Source of the DNA: Fulverythrobacter ferritrahens | GTDB lineage: Bacteria; Pseudomonadota; Alphaproteobacteria; Sphingomonadales; Sphingomonadaceae | DNA length: 64,000 nt | Reading direction: 5' to 3' | NCBI RefSeq assembly: GCF_020539485.1 | Contig: NZ_JACDXU010000002.1 | Coordinates: 124,001-188,000, forward strand | Part shown: positions 46,248-54,757 of the stretch, piece after piece | Position numbering within the stretch: position 1 is the stretch's first letter | Layout of the letters: every line of letters starts with the position of its first letter | Notes under the pieces: model-generated | Told to the model about the DNA's origin: nothing | The model's database searches: none | The model's input: the letters and a program-made list of their open reading frames with translations, nothing else | Position numbers and translations under genes: made by a program

Positions 46248-46331
46248 TCTTGCCCTGTGAAGGACTCGGTCCGGGGGTTGAATCCTTCCCTAAACTTGTC
46301 CCGAGGTTAGTCCCGTGGTTTATGCCGGGCA

Positions 46332-46340
46332 TTATCCACA
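46332..46340 (+). promoter_or_regulatory. DnaA box, perfect consensus
   Basis: TTATCCACA, exact match, 51 bases before the ppsR start. Confidence 0.85.
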
Positions 46341-46390
46341 AGACCCCGCCAGCAAAGGCATAGGCGGGATCGGCAAAGGTTTTCCGTGCG

Positions 46391-47230
46391 ATGACCCGGC
46401 TCCATCTGCATCTCCTATCGGATTCCACCGGCGAAACGCTGGAGAATATCGCAAAGGCTGCCCTCGCCCAGTTTGAGGGTGCCGATGTGGTGCGCCATTT
46501 CTGGCCCATGGTCCGATCCCAGCAACATCTTGAACGGATTCTGAGCGAGCTCAGCGCCAGTCCGGGCCTGGTGCTTTTCACTCTGGTCAATCCCGAGACA
46601 CGCAGGCGACTGGAAGAACATTGCCTGGCGACCGGCTTGCCGATGGTGGCCGCGCTGGATGCCGTAACCCAGGCACTGGAAAACCAGCTGGGCCAAGAGG
46701 CTGTCGGCAGGCCTGGCAGGCAGCATATGATGGACGAGGCCTATTTCGAACGGGTCAACGCCATTCAATTCACTATCGCGCATGACGACGGGGTGTTGTG
46801 GGAAGAATGGGAGGAAGCCGATATCCTTCTTGCTGGCGTGTCGCGCACGTCGAAAACGCCCACCAGCATCTATCTTGCCAATCGCGGCTACAAGGTAGCC
46901 AATATTCCACTGGTGGTGGAAAGCCCTCCTCCACCCTCGCTCTTCGGCTTGCGCCATCCGTTGGTGGTCGGGCTGACTACTGCGCCCAAGAGGCTGATCG
47001 AGATCCGTCGCAACCGGCTTCTGTCGCTCAATGAAGGTACCGAGACTGCTTATGTCGATGAAGAGCGGGTGGAAAAGGAAGTCGCTTTCGCTCGCCGCAT
47101 GTTTGCCGATAATGGCTGGCCGGTGATCGACGTGACCCGTCGTTCGATCGAGGAAACCGCCGCGGCGATCATCCGCCTTTATAATGAACGCACCAGCGCT
47201 GCCCATGAAGGTGGTGCCAAACCGATATGA
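46391..47230 (+). CDS. ppsR: Pyruvate, water dikinase regulatory protein PpsR (DUF299)
   Basis: Bifunctional serine/threonine kinase and phosphorylase that uses ADP to inactivate, and phosphate to reactivate, phosphoenolpyruvate synthase or pyruvate phosphate dikinase. The 279 residues contain the DUF299 core: [19 protein letters not shown] and the P-loop-like [31 protein letters not shown] (about 145-175). The C-terminus reads [16 protein letters not shown]. The ATG at 46391 is the first codon on the right side of the origin; the maf start overlaps nothing, being 10 bases after the stop. Confidence 0.94.
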   Translation: MTRLHLHLLSDSTGETLENIAKAALAQFEGADVVRHFWPMVRSQQHLERILSELSASPGLVLFTLVNPETRRRLEEHCLATGLPMVAALDAVTQALENQLGQEAVGRPGRQHMMDEAYFERVNAIQFTIAHDDGVLWEEWEEADILLAGVSRTSKTPTSIYLANRGYKVANIPLVVESPPPPSLFGLRHPLVVGLTTAPKRLIEIRRNRLLSLNEGTETAYVDEERVEKEVAFARRMFADNGWPVIDVTRRSIEETAAAIIRLYNERTSAAHEGGAKPI

Positions 47231-47240
47231 TTGCACACCT

Positions 47241-47825
47241 ATGATCGTACTTGCTTCCCAGAGCAGCTCGCGTCGAGCCATGCTTTCCGATGCCGGAGTT
47301 CCGTTTGAAGTGCATCCAGCCCATCTGGACGAGCGCGCCCTGGAAGAACGTCTTGGCGATGCGCCGCCGCGGGAAATTGCACTCGCCCTGGCGGAGGCCA
47401 AGGCTCTGGCCGTTTCGCAGGAAATGCCCGGGCGGCTGGTGCTCGGCAGCGACTCTCTGGTGGCGGTGTTCGGGCGACGTTTCGACAAGCCCGCCAGCCG
47501 TGAAGATGCCGCAGCTCATCTCCGCTTCTTCTCCGGCAAGCCGCTCCATTTATGCAGTGCCGCTGCCTTGGCTCGGTCCGGCCGGATCGTCTGGAGCCAG
47601 GCGGATGAGGCCGTGCTGCATGTGAGGACACTCTCGGAAAGCTTCATCGAGGATTACCTTGCCGCCGAATGGCCTGAGGTGTCCGGTTGTGTCGGTGTCT
47701 TCCGGATCGAAGCGCTGGGAGTGCAATTGTTCGAGCGTATCGAAGGGGATCAGTTCACTGTGCTGGGAATGCCGCTTTTGCCGGTTTTGGGCGCTTTGCG
47801 GGCGGAAGGGGAGCTAAAGGCATGA
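47241..47825 (+). CDS. maf: Maf family nucleotide pyrophosphatase
   Basis: Hydrolyses non-canonical and certain canonical nucleoside triphosphates to monophosphates. The 194 residues start [22 protein letters not shown], with the Maf signature ASxSxxRxxxL. [19 protein letters not shown] holds the catalytic aspartate in the GSDS segment (GADT in many homologues). Its stop overlaps the aroE start (ATGA). Confidence 0.93.
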   Translation: MIVLASQSSSRRAMLSDAGVPFEVHPAHLDERALEERLGDAPPREIALALAEAKALAVSQEMPGRLVLGSDSLVAVFGRRFDKPASREDAAAHLRFFSGKPLHLCSAAALARSGRIVWSQADEAVLHVRTLSESFIEDYLAAEWPEVSGCVGVFRIEALGVQLFERIEGDQFTVLGMPLLPVLGALRAEGELKA

Positions 47826-48691
47826 CCCGACCCTATGCGGAAGTTATCGGGGATCCGATCGTCCAGTCAAAATCCCCCGCAATCCACGGTTACTGGATCG
47901 GGCGGCTGGGGCTGGACGCGGATTATCGCGCGGCACACGTAACCTCCAGTGGACTTGAGGATTACTTAAAGTCCCGCCGCAAGGACCCCCAATGGCGGGG
48001 TTGCAACATCACCATGCCGCACAAGCAGGCGGTGATCCCCCTGCTTGATCGCCTGGATCCTCTCGCGGCCCGGATTGGTGCCGTAAACACCATCGTGCGG
48101 GAGGTTGACGGATCTCTCTCCGGTTACAATACCGATGCCGGCGGGTTCCTTGAACCATTGCGGGATTTGCTGGCCAAGGAGCATCTTTTCCGCATGGCGC
48201 GCGTGCTGGGCACAGGTGGCGCGGCGCGGGCGATCATCGCCGCCTTGGCGCAAGAGCATGTAGTGATCGTTCTGGCGGGCCGCGATCCTGAAAAGGCGCG
48301 GGCCCTGCTCGATGAGCTGGATCCCAAGGGTGAGCATCATGTTGCTCCCCTCGCGCATTTTGCGGAGCCGACCGATTTCGAGTTTGACGATCGCGCAGGA
48401 TGTTTCGACCTGGTGGTGAATGCCAGCCCCCTCGGCATGGCTGGCCAGCCTCCGCTTGAGTTCGATTTCAGCCATGTGCCTCCCGGCAGCATCATCTACG
48501 ACATCGTCACTCACCCGGTGGAAACGCCCTTGCTCAAGGCCGCGCGCGCTGCCGGCTATCGGACGGTGGACGGTCTTTCCATGCTGATCGGACAGGCAGC
48601 GGAAGCCTTTGAAAGGTTCTTTGGCAAGGCGCCTCCGCGTGATGACGGGGATGCTGAACTTCGTGTGCGCCTGACCGGCGAGCAGGCGTGA
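47822..48691 (+). CDS. aroE: Shikimate dehydrogenase
   Basis: NADPH-dependent reduction of 3-dehydroshikimate in aromatic amino acid synthesis. The 289 residues show [17 protein letters not shown] (substrate loop with SxS), the catalytic lysine and aspartate in [15 protein letters not shown] and YNTDAGGFL, and the NADP-binding [30 protein letters not shown] and [19 protein letters not shown] complete the family pattern. Start ATG overlaps maf; its stop overlaps the coaE GTG start (GTGA). Confidence 0.95.
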   Translation: MTRPYAEVIGDPIVQSKSPAIHGYWIGRLGLDADYRAAHVTSSGLEDYLKSRRKDPQWRGCNITMPHKQAVIPLLDRLDPLAARIGAVNTIVREVDGSLSGYNTDAGGFLEPLRDLLAKEHLFRMARVLGTGGAARAIIAALAQEHVVIVLAGRDPEKARALLDELDPKGEHHVAPLAHFAEPTDFEFDDRAGCFDLVVNASPLGMAGQPPLEFDFSHVPPGSIIYDIVTHPVETPLLKAARAAGYRTVDGLSMLIGQAAEAFERFFGKAPPRDDGDAELRVRLTGEQA

Positions 48692-49284
48692 GTCATCCCT
48701 TCATCCTCGGCCTGACGGGATCGATCGGGATGGGGAAATCCACGGTCGCCCAGATGTTTGCCGAGTTGGGCGTTCCGGTGTTCGACGCCGATGCGGCAGT
48801 TCATCGGCTGCAAGGGCCGCAAGGAAGGTTGCTCGGAGCCATCGAGGCTGCATTTCCCGGAACAACCGGACAGGGCGGTGTGGATCGGGCTGCGCTGGGT
48901 GCGCGCGTATTCGGCGATGCCGAAGCTATGGCCCGGCTCGAAGCCATCGTTCACCCGGCTGTTGCCGATGAGCGTGAGGCATTCCTGATCGAACATGCGG
49001 GGCAAAAGCTGATCGTATTCGATATTCCCCTCCTGTTCGAAAAGGGCACGCAGGATCGGGTGGACGCTGTGGCAGTGGTCTCGGCCGATTCCGACACCCA
49101 GCGGCGGCGGGTTTTTGCCCGGCCGGGAATGACGCCGGAAAAATTCGCCGCCATTCTTGAAAGGCAGATTCCCGATGCGGAAAAGCGCGCCCGTGCAGAT
49201 TACGTGATCGATACCGGCTGTTCGATCGAGCAAACCCGCGAGGCAGTTCGCGACCTTGTCGGGAAATTGACAAACCCGCGCTGA
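48688..49284 (+). CDS. coaE: Dephospho-CoA kinase
   Basis: Final step of coenzyme A synthesis. The 198 residues open with the P-loop LGLTGSIGMGKSTVAQMF, followed by the DADAAVH motif. The lid/substrate segment is VVVSADSDTQRRRVFARPGMTPEKFAAILERQIPDAEKR, with the typical R(x)nRQ pattern. GTG start at 48688 overlaps the aroE stop by four bases. Confidence 0.95.
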   Translation: MSHPFILGLTGSIGMGKSTVAQMFAELGVPVFDADAAVHRLQGPQGRLLGAIEAAFPGTTGQGGVDRAALGARVFGDAEAMARLEAIVHPAVADEREAFLIEHAGQKLIVFDIPLLFEKGTQDRVDAVAVVSADSDTQRRRVFARPGMTPEKFAAILERQIPDAEKRARADYVIDTGCSIEQTREAVRDLVGKLTNPR

Positions 49285-49326
49285 CAGCCCTTGCCAGCAC
49301 AGGCAAGCAGGCCGATATTGATTGTG

Positions 49327-50013
49327 ATGAGAGAGATCGTCTTCGACACCGAAACCACTGGTTTCGATCCCGCAAAAGGGGATCGGCTGGTGGAAATGGG
49401 GTGCATCGAACTGGTCAATCGGGTGGCGACCGGTCGCTCTTTCCACGCATATTACAATCCCGATCGCTCGATGCCGGCGGAGGCCGAGGCTGTTCACGGC
49501 CTGTCGGACGCGTTTTTGGCGGACAAGCCGCGTTTCCATGAGAGCGCCGCGGAACTGCTGGAGTTTTTCGGCGATTCGCCGCTGGTCGCCCATAACGCCA
49601 CGTTCGATTTCGGCTTTCTCAATGCCGAACTGTCCATGTGCGGACTGGAACCTGTCAGTCTTGATCGGATGATCGATACGCTGGCCATCGCCAAGCGCCG
49701 TCATCCGGGTGCCAAGCTGTCCCTTGATGCGCTTTGTTCGCGCTATGGCGTGGATCGCAGTCATCGTACGTTCCACGGCGCGCTTCTTGACGCTGAATTG
49801 CTGGCGCAGGTCTATGTCGAACTTACCGGCGGTCGGCAGATCGGGCTCGAACTGGCAACGACGGTTACGGAAACCACAATCATCGAATTCAGACGCAGCC
49901 CGGCGAAGAAGCGCGAATATCGCGCTCCTCGTCCCCATGAGGCGAGTGAGGAGGAACTCGCACGGCATAAGGAATTTTTGACAACGATCATGTCCCCGCT
50001 CTGGGAAACATAG
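49327..50013 (+). CDS. dnaQ: DNA polymerase III epsilon subunit (proofreading exonuclease)
   Basis: 3'-5' exonuclease subunit of the replicative polymerase. DEDDh residues are visible: D7 and E9 in MREIVFDTETTGF, Asp in HNATFDFGFL, and His/Asp in HRTFHGALLDAELL. A clamp-binding motif may lie in the segment TSLD-like QIGLEL near residue 175. Length 228 is normal. The ATG at 49327 follows a GTG and sits 43 bases after coaE. Its place next to the origin is typical of alphaproteobacteria. Confidence 0.95.
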   Translation: MREIVFDTETTGFDPAKGDRLVEMGCIELVNRVATGRSFHAYYNPDRSMPAEAEAVHGLSDAFLADKPRFHESAAELLEFFGDSPLVAHNATFDFGFLNAELSMCGLEPVSLDRMIDTLAIAKRRHPGAKLSLDALCSRYGVDRSHRTFHGALLDAELLAQVYVELTGGRQIGLELATTVTETTIIEFRRSPAKKREYRAPRPHEASEEELARHKEFLTTIMSPLWET

Positions 50014-50054
50014 GAAACTATCCGGGCGGCGATAGAAGCAGGAGTAGCGTTACG

Positions 50055-50624
50055 ATGGATATTCGCGTGTCCGGCCACCAGATCGATACCGGCAGTGCCC
50101 TGCAGGAGCATGCAGCCGACCGGCTCAATTCGATCATCGACAAATATTTCAGCCGCGCGCTTTCCTCACAGGTCACGTTTGGCAAGGCGCCAACCAGCGC
50201 CTTCACCAGTGACATCGTGATGCATGTGATGCAGGGCCTGATTCTCAAGGCGCATGGCGAAGCGCATGACGTCCATGTCGCGTTCGACCAGGCCGCCGAC
50301 AAGATCGACAAGCAACTGCGTCGTTACAAGCGCCGACTGAAGGATCGGCACGAGCAGGTTGCTTTCGTCGCACGCGAGGAAGAGGCAGCCTATACTGTAT
50401 TCGCCCCGGCCGTTGAGGAAAGCGAGGATGAGGTAGAAAGCGAGGCACCGCTGGTGATCGCCGAAACCCGCGTCGACATCCCTGAAGCGAGTGTTTCCGA
50501 TGCGGTGATGATGCTGGATCTCCGGCATACCAATGCCCTGTTCTTCAAAAATGCTGGCACCGGTCGCCATAATATGGTCTACCGCCGGCACGATGGCTCG
50601 ATCGGCTGGGTCGAACCTTCCTGA
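50055..50624 (+). CDS. hpf: Ribosome hibernation promoting factor, long form
   Basis: Long HPF that binds the decoding centre and dimerises 70S ribosomes in stationary phase. The 189 residues contain the N-terminal S30AE domain (MDIRVSGHQIDTGSALQEHAADRLNSIIDKYF, DKIDKQLRRYKRRLKDRH), an acidic linker (about 115-140) and the dimerisation domain with LDLRHTNALFFKNAGTGRHNMVYRRHDGSIGWVEPS. The start ATG has an AGGAG site about 10 bases upstream. hpf-ptsN is a conserved pair. Confidence 0.95.
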   Translation: MDIRVSGHQIDTGSALQEHAADRLNSIIDKYFSRALSSQVTFGKAPTSAFTSDIVMHVMQGLILKAHGEAHDVHVAFDQAADKIDKQLRRYKRRLKDRHEQVAFVAREEEAAYTVFAPAVEESEDEVESEAPLVIAETRVDIPEASVSDAVMMLDLRHTNALFFKNAGTGRHNMVYRRHDGSIGWVEPS

Positions 50625-50769
50625 AGCGAGCGCGCCCCCAAGGCGCGCCAGGGCCTGCGGCTTCCGGGCAACTCCCTGAATTTGGCGGAAAGCCCGCCAT
50701 GCTTTTCGGCGTTGTCCGGCCGCACCTTGCCTGAACCCGGGCCGCATGAAGCAGAGCTTTTGAAGAGTG

Positions 50770-51231
50770 ATGACGTCGCTTTTTTCCATTCTCCCCGAAT
50801 CCGTCACCGTGATCCGGGCCGATGCGAAGCATGAAATCCTGAGCCGTCTGGCCGAGATTTTCGCCGCTTCCTATGAACTCGATCCCGCCGACGTGCTGGA
50901 GCGACTGGAAGAGCGTGAAAATCTGGGCAGCACCGGATTTGGCCGCGGGGTGGCGATTCCCCATGCCCGCGTTCCGGGAATCAAGCGCCCGGTGGCGGCG
51001 CTTATGAAACTTGAAGACCCGGTGGATTTCGCCGCAGCCGATGGCTTGCCGGTGGAACTGGTGTTCGGCCTGCTGTCGCCTGAAAATGCCGGCGTCACGC
51101 ATCTGCATGCCCTCGCCGCGATTTCCCGGCTGGTGCGTGACGAACGCACGCATGATGCCTTGATGGAAGCGGAAGGGGAAGAAGCGCTCTACGCGCTGCT
51201 TGCCAATGCAACCGACCGCGACGCCGCCTGA
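50770..51231 (+). CDS. ptsN: PTS IIA-like nitrogen-regulatory protein PtsN
   Basis: EIIA-Ntr component of the nitrogen phosphotransferase system, which receives phosphate from NPr and modulates K+ transport and stress responses. The 153 residues contain the phospho-acceptor histidine in GRGVAIPHARVPGIKRP and the GLPVELVFGLLSPENAG segment. ATG at 50770 follows a GTG at 50767. rpoN and ptsH/ptsI genes are not in the window, so only the ptsN-hpf pair is retained. Confidence 0.93.
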   Translation: MTSLFSILPESVTVIRADAKHEILSRLAEIFAASYELDPADVLERLEERENLGSTGFGRGVAIPHARVPGIKRPVAALMKLEDPVDFAAADGLPVELVFGLLSPENAGVTHLHALAAISRLVRDERTHDALMEAEGEEALYALLANATDRDAA

Positions 51232-51241
51232 GGCGGCCCCA

Positions 51242-51703
51242 ATGATCGAAGATCAAGGCGCAGAGCTTCATTATCGGGCATTGGAAAGCCTTTATGCTTC
51301 CGCGCCGATCAATACGCTGTTTCCCTCAAGACTGACGATTCCGTCGCGCGGTACCGCGCGGATAGAATTCGATGTCGATGAGCGGGTCTATCATGCCGCG
51401 GGCGCGGCGCATGGCACGATCTATTTCAAGATGCTGGATGATGCGGCTTTCTATGCGGCTAACAGCCTTGTCTCCGATCGTTTCCTGCTGACCACCGGCT
51501 TCAACCTCCATTTCACGGCGCCGGTTCGGGGGGGGAGGGTCATCGCCCATGGCCGGTGGATAAGCGGAAAACGGCGGGTCTTTGTGGCGGAAGCGAACCT
51601 CACCAATGAAGATGGGGAGGAGATTGGCCGCGGAACGGGAACATTCATGCGGTCGCGTATCGCGCTTTCCAGCCTTCCGGGTTATGGTGTCATTGGCCAG
51701 TGA
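51242..51703 (+). CDS. PaaI-type thioesterase (hotdog fold)
   Basis: A 153-residue hotdog-fold protein: hotdog signature GAAHGTIYFKMLDDAAFYAANSL, then TTGFNLHFTAPVRGGRVIAHGRWI and RVFVAEANLTNEDGEEIGRGTGTFM. The conserved GxxHG and Asp region matches PaaI/YiiD-like thioesterases. The acyl substrate is unknown. It starts 10 bases after ptsN with a GAGGCGG site ahead of the ATG. Confidence 0.85.
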   Translation: MIEDQGAELHYRALESLYASAPINTLFPSRLTIPSRGTARIEFDVDERVYHAAGAAHGTIYFKMLDDAAFYAANSLVSDRFLLTTGFNLHFTAPVRGGRVIAHGRWISGKRRVFVAEANLTNEDGEEIGRGTGTFMRSRIALSSLPGYGVIGQ

Positions 51704-51724
51704 TAGGCAGCAAAGGTGGCGCAG

Positions 51725-52066
51725 ATGGATGAGAGGCTTCCTGCCCATCTCGAAATTTCGGGTCTGATCCGTGCGGTTAATGCCGCCGGGGGCTTTGCAA
51801 CGGTTCTGGCAAAAGGTGAACGCGATGCGGGAACGATTCTTGTCGTTTGTTGCGAGAATGGCGCGAACCTCAGAATATATGAACGGATGCCGCAGCTCGA
51901 CGGAACCCGGAATTGGACGTTGGTGAAGAGGCAAGATCCTGAAAAACATCAGGAATTTTCGGAATATTGTGATCGGCGTAAGCGACAGGACAACGATCTC
52001 TGGATCGTGGAACTGGATGTCGCCAATGGCGAACGTTTCATCGGATTGTCCTTTACAGAAAGTTGA
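51725..52066 (+). CDS. DUF1491 family protein
   Basis: A 113-residue protein with the DUF1491 core: LPAHLEISGLIRAVNAAGGFATVLAKGERDAGTILVVCCENGANLRIYERMPQLDGTRNWTLVKRQDPE, then FSEYCDRRKRQDNDLWIVELDVANGERFIG. The family occurs in alphaproteobacteria and has no known role. The ATG at 51725 is preferred over a GTG at 51716 because of an AAAGG at a suitable distance. It follows the thioesterase by 21 bases. Confidence 0.87.
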   Translation: MDERLPAHLEISGLIRAVNAAGGFATVLAKGERDAGTILVVCCENGANLRIYERMPQLDGTRNWTLVKRQDPEKHQEFSEYCDRRKRQDNDLWIVELDVANGERFIGLSFTES

Positions 52067-52258
52067 CATCGCTCGCTCGGGCGTTATTGGGCCCGCGACC
52101 AATGCGCAGGCGGTCCTTCCGGCAAACCGGCCAGGGGGCTAGCACGCAGACGGGGAACGGCCGGCAGGCCACTGATCGCAAGATCGGGAACAGGTTCATC
52201 ATTCCTGATGAACCATTGCCTGCGACGGGGCGCGTTCACCGCCGATAAAAACAGGATT

Positions 52259-52939
52259 ATGAGTCGCAAAACCCAGCTGGCCGCGGCCTTTGCCGTGGCA
52301 GCCATGATGGTCTTTACGATTTCTGGCGCCGCTGCATCCGGTGCCTTCGCGCAAGACCCCGAGACCAAGGCTTTGGCCCGGGAATATACTGCAAGTGATG
52401 AAGCGGCTGAAACCCCGCTTTCACCAGCCGGGACAGCTTCCGGCACAGACAGCAGCGCGGTTCGTTTCGTTTCCCGGGAAGTTGTCCAGCCCTTGCCTGC
52501 AGGCGCTGACGCCGCGGTGAATGATGCTGAGTCTCTCGAAGAGCTGGTCGCCAGCCTTCCCGCAGCCGGCGACCTTTCACGCGATATGCAGTGCCTTGCT
52601 AGCGCGATCTATTTCGAAGCACGAGGCGAGAAACTGGCGGGTCAGTTGGCCGTGGGCCAGGTGATCGTGAATCGCGTGGAATCGGGCAAATTCCCTTCCA
52701 GCTATTGCGGGGTGGTGTACCAGCCTTCGCAATTCTCTTTCATCCGGGGTGGGCGGATGCCCAGTATCCGGACTTCTTCGCCCGCCTGGCATCGCGCCAA
52801 GGCAATCGCGCGGATTGTTCATGAAGGGCTTTGGGATAGTCCGGTTGGTGAGGCGCTGTATTTTCACGCTTCCTCGGTTCAGCCCAACTGGCGCCATGCT
52901 CGCATCGCGCGGGTAGACCGTCACATTTTCTACCGCTGA
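52259..52939 (+). CDS. Cell wall hydrolase of the SleB family
   Basis: Secreted protein of 226 residues. A signal peptide (LAAAFAVAAMMVFTISGAAASGAFAQ, cleaved at about 31) is followed by a Ser/Ala-rich linker and the Hydrolase_2 domain (about 110-226). The domain begins LASAIYFEARGEKLAGQLAVGQVIVNRVESGKFPSSYCGVVYQPSQFSF. Catalytic glutamate is in FEARGE. SleB-type enzymes cleave spore cortex or, in proteobacteria, are predicted lytic transglycosylases or amidases acting in cell separation. ATG at 52259 has ACAGGA just ahead. Confidence 0.85.
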   Translation: MSRKTQLAAAFAVAAMMVFTISGAAASGAFAQDPETKALAREYTASDEAAETPLSPAGTASGTDSSAVRFVSREVVQPLPAGADAAVNDAESLEELVASLPAAGDLSRDMQCLASAIYFEARGEKLAGQLAVGQVIVNRVESGKFPSSYCGVVYQPSQFSFIRGGRMPSIRTSSPAWHRAKAIARIVHEGLWDSPVGEALYFHASSVQPNWRHARIARVDRHIFYR

Positions 52940-52970
52940 AGCCAGCGCCGACTGAAGGTCGGAACGAGAG

Positions 52971-52998
52971 CCCCTCCTTAATGGAGGGGTTTTCTTTT
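52971..52998 (+). terminator. Rho-independent terminator after the SleB gene
   Basis: Perfect stem CCCCTCC/GGAGGGG (52971-52977, 52983-52989) with a 5-base loop, then TTTTCTTTT. It lies 31 bases after the stop and before the convergent xthA. Confidence 0.9.
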
Positions 52999-53006
52999 GC
53001 TGCCGA

Positions 53007-53780
53007 TCAGTCGCGCAGTTCGATCCAGACCGGGGCGTGATCGCTGGCCTTCTCCCGGCCGCGATATTCCTTGTCCACACCGGCAGAAGCCAGCCGGTCC
53101 GCACATTCCGGCGAAAGCAGCAAGTGATCGATGCGAAAGCCGTGGTCCTTTTGCCAGGCACCGGCCTGATAATCCCAATAGGTCCAGACCCCGCCACGCG
53201 GATTGAGCGTGTCGATCGCATCCGTCCAGCCATCGTGGAGCAGACGGAAATAGGCATCGCGCGATTCCGGTTGGGTCAGGGCGTCATCCGCCATGGCCCG
53301 AACGGAGAACGTGTCCTTGTCCTGGGGAATGACGTTGAAATCGCCGAGTACCACTGCAGCCAGTTCCGCTGCGCGCAATTCCGCCATGCGGGTCCGCAGC
53401 CGCTTCATCCAGGCCAGCTTGTAGTCGAACTTCGGCCCCGGCTGGGGGTTGCCGTTGGGAAGGTAGAGATTGCAGATGCGCACTCCAGCGACATCGGCTT
53501 CGATATAACGGGATTGTTCGTCCTCGGGATCGCCACCCAGCCCGCGCTGGATTTCCAGCGGTTCCATTCCGTCAGCGAGGATGGCTACGCCATTGAAGCC
53601 CTTCTGGCCGTGCCAGATGCCCTTGTAACCGATCTTCTCGAATTCGGCGGCGGGAAAGCTGTCATCCTGGCATTTGATTTCCTGGAGCGCGGCTACGGTG
53701 GGCCGGCGCTCCTCGAGCCATTCCAGCAGGCGCGGCAGGCGCGCCTTTATGCCGTTGATGTTGAAGCTGGCGATGCGCAC
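53007..53780 (-). CDS. xthA: Exodeoxyribonuclease III
   Basis: AP endonuclease and 3'-5' exonuclease for base-excision repair. The 257 residues begin MRIASFNINGIKARLPRLLEWL, with LQEIKCQD holding the metal-binding glutamate. VVLGDFNVIPQD contains the catalytic Asp/Asn pair, and the terminal SDHAPVWIEL holds the Asp-His pair. Translation starts at a GTG (53780), five bases from the erpA stop, so the two are cotranscribed. Confidence 0.96.
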   Translation of the reverse strand: MRIASFNINGIKARLPRLLEWLEERRPTVAALQEIKCQDDSFPAAEFEKIGYKGIWHGQKGFNGVAILADGMEPLEIQRGLGGDPEDEQSRYIEADVAGVRICNLYLPNGNPQPGPKFDYKLAWMKRLRTRMAELRAAELAAVVLGDFNVIPQDKDTFSVRAMADDALTQPESRDAYFRLLHDGWTDAIDTLNPRGGVWTYWDYQAGAWQKDHGFRIDHLLLSPECADRLASAGVDKEYRGREKASDHAPVWIELRD

Positions 53781-53785
53781 GATCG

Positions 53786-54115
53786 TCAGATGCCGAAGCT
53801 GGAACCGCAGCCGCAGCCGGATGCGGCATTGGGGTTCTCGACGCGAAAAGCTGCGCCGCCCAGCGATTCGACAAAATCGACCGTAGCGCCAGCCACCAGA
53901 TCGAGGCTTATCGGGTCCACCAGCAGTTTCACCCCCTCGGTTTCGCTCACGCTGTCGTCAGCCTCCTGCGCTTCGGCAAGGTCGAATTTGTACTGGAAGC
54001 CGGAACAGCCCCCGCCTTCCACTGAAAGGCGCAGGATTGCTGGTTTAGCCTGACGTTGGGCGATCCATGCCACGCGTTTCGCAGCGGCGGGTGTAAGGGT
54101 GAGTGCCTGAGCCAT
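53786..54115 (-). CDS. erpA: Iron-sulfur cluster insertion protein (ErpA/HesB family)
   Basis: A-type carrier that delivers [2Fe-2S]/[4Fe-4S] clusters to apoproteins. The 109 residues have the HesB fold with the three ligand cysteines: GGGCSGFQYKF and the C-terminal SGCGCGSSF. Cluster delivery matches neighbouring repair and ferredoxin genes, but partners are not identified. ErpA versus IscA cannot be separated by sequence alone. Confidence 0.9.
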   Translation of the reverse strand: MAQALTLTPAAAKRVAWIAQRQAKPAILRLSVEGGGCSGFQYKFDLAEAQEADDSVSETEGVKLLVDPISLDLVAGATVDFVESLGGAAFRVENPNAASGCGCGSSFGI

Positions 54116-54146
54116 GGCCCCGATGTAGGGAAGCCGAAGGCCGGGC

Positions 54147-54575
54147 TCAAGCCATGCGAATATATTCGCGCATTTGTTGGGCCTCCGCTTCCACCTGCTC
54201 TATCCGGTATTTCACCAGATCGCCGATCGACACGAACCCCGCCATCGCTTTGTCGTGCAGTACAGGCAGGTGGCGGATCCGCCGGCGGGTCATCAGGGAA
54301 AGGGCTTCGATGATCCCCGTGTCCGGATTCACCGTTATGGCCGGGGCAGTCATCACTTCCCCTACGCGGCGTGTCAGCACATCCCGGCCTTCGCGTGCGA
54401 GCGAATAAAGCAGGTCACGTTCGGAGAAAATCCCGGCAAGCTCGGCCCGATCATAGACCGGCATGGCGCCGATCCGATGGCTGGCCAGCAAGCGTGCGCC
54501 TTCCTCGACCGTGGCGCTTACCTGGCAGCTTACAATGGCCTGCTGACGCCCCTCGATTATTTTGGCGATCGTCAT
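54147..54575 (-). CDS. CBS domain-containing protein
   Basis: A 142-residue protein made of a tandem CBS (Bateman) pair: MTIAKIIEGRQQAIVSCQVSATVEEGARLLASHRIGAMPVYD...IFSERDLL and GEVMTAPAITVNPDTGIIEALSLMTRRRIRHLPVLHDKAMAGFVSIGDLVKYRI. No attached catalytic domain is present. CBS pairs bind adenosyl nucleotides, but the ligand and target are unknown. It lies in the same direction as erpA with a 31-base gap. Confidence 0.9.
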   Translation of the reverse strand: MTIAKIIEGRQQAIVSCQVSATVEEGARLLASHRIGAMPVYDRAELAGIFSERDLLYSLAREGRDVLTRRVGEVMTAPAITVNPDTGIIEALSLMTRRRIRHLPVLHDKAMAGFVSIGDLVKYRIEQVEAEAQQMREYIRMA

Positions 54576-54757
54576 ATGTCCTCTCCCGTGCTGTGACCGA
54601 ATTTCGTGATCCTGTTTTGAGCTCTTCTCTGATTTTCCCTTTGGATAGGGGATATCCCTCAGCGATCATGCCACAGCAGGGCGAGTCTGCCAAAATCGCG
54701 GATGAATCGCGGCCTGGTGAATTGCCAATGGCCGCATCGCAGGGCATCAGGCGTGGC

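Larger units (their letters stand above)
46040..46390. other. Predicted chromosomal replication origin (oriC)
   Basis: This gene-free 351-base stretch between hemE and ppsR has the parts of an alphaproteobacterial oriC. It has a 26-base pure-A+T-rich tract (46054-46079), one perfect DnaA box (46332-46340), near-matches at 46102-46110, 46208-46216 and 46239-46247, and five GANTC methylation sites. Flanking genes run away on both sides. The placement next to hemE, with rho-hemJ on one flank and maf-aroE-coaE-dnaQ on the other, matches known alphaproteobacterial origins. GC-skew inversion could not be measured here, so this is a strong prediction, not proof. Confidence 0.8.

Noticed and set aside
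46055-46390. CtrA-type sites (TTAA-N7-TTAA) in oriC
   Set aside because: No clean full match was found by eye; half-sites in A+T-rich DNA are not evidence.
48556-49968. 470-codon open frame antisense to coaE/dnaQ
   Set aside because: Shadow spanning three verified genes; no motif.
50625-50769. GGCGCGCC-containing sequence between hpf and ptsN as an operator
   Set aside because: Short GC palindromes are common at this base composition and no larger dyad surrounds it.
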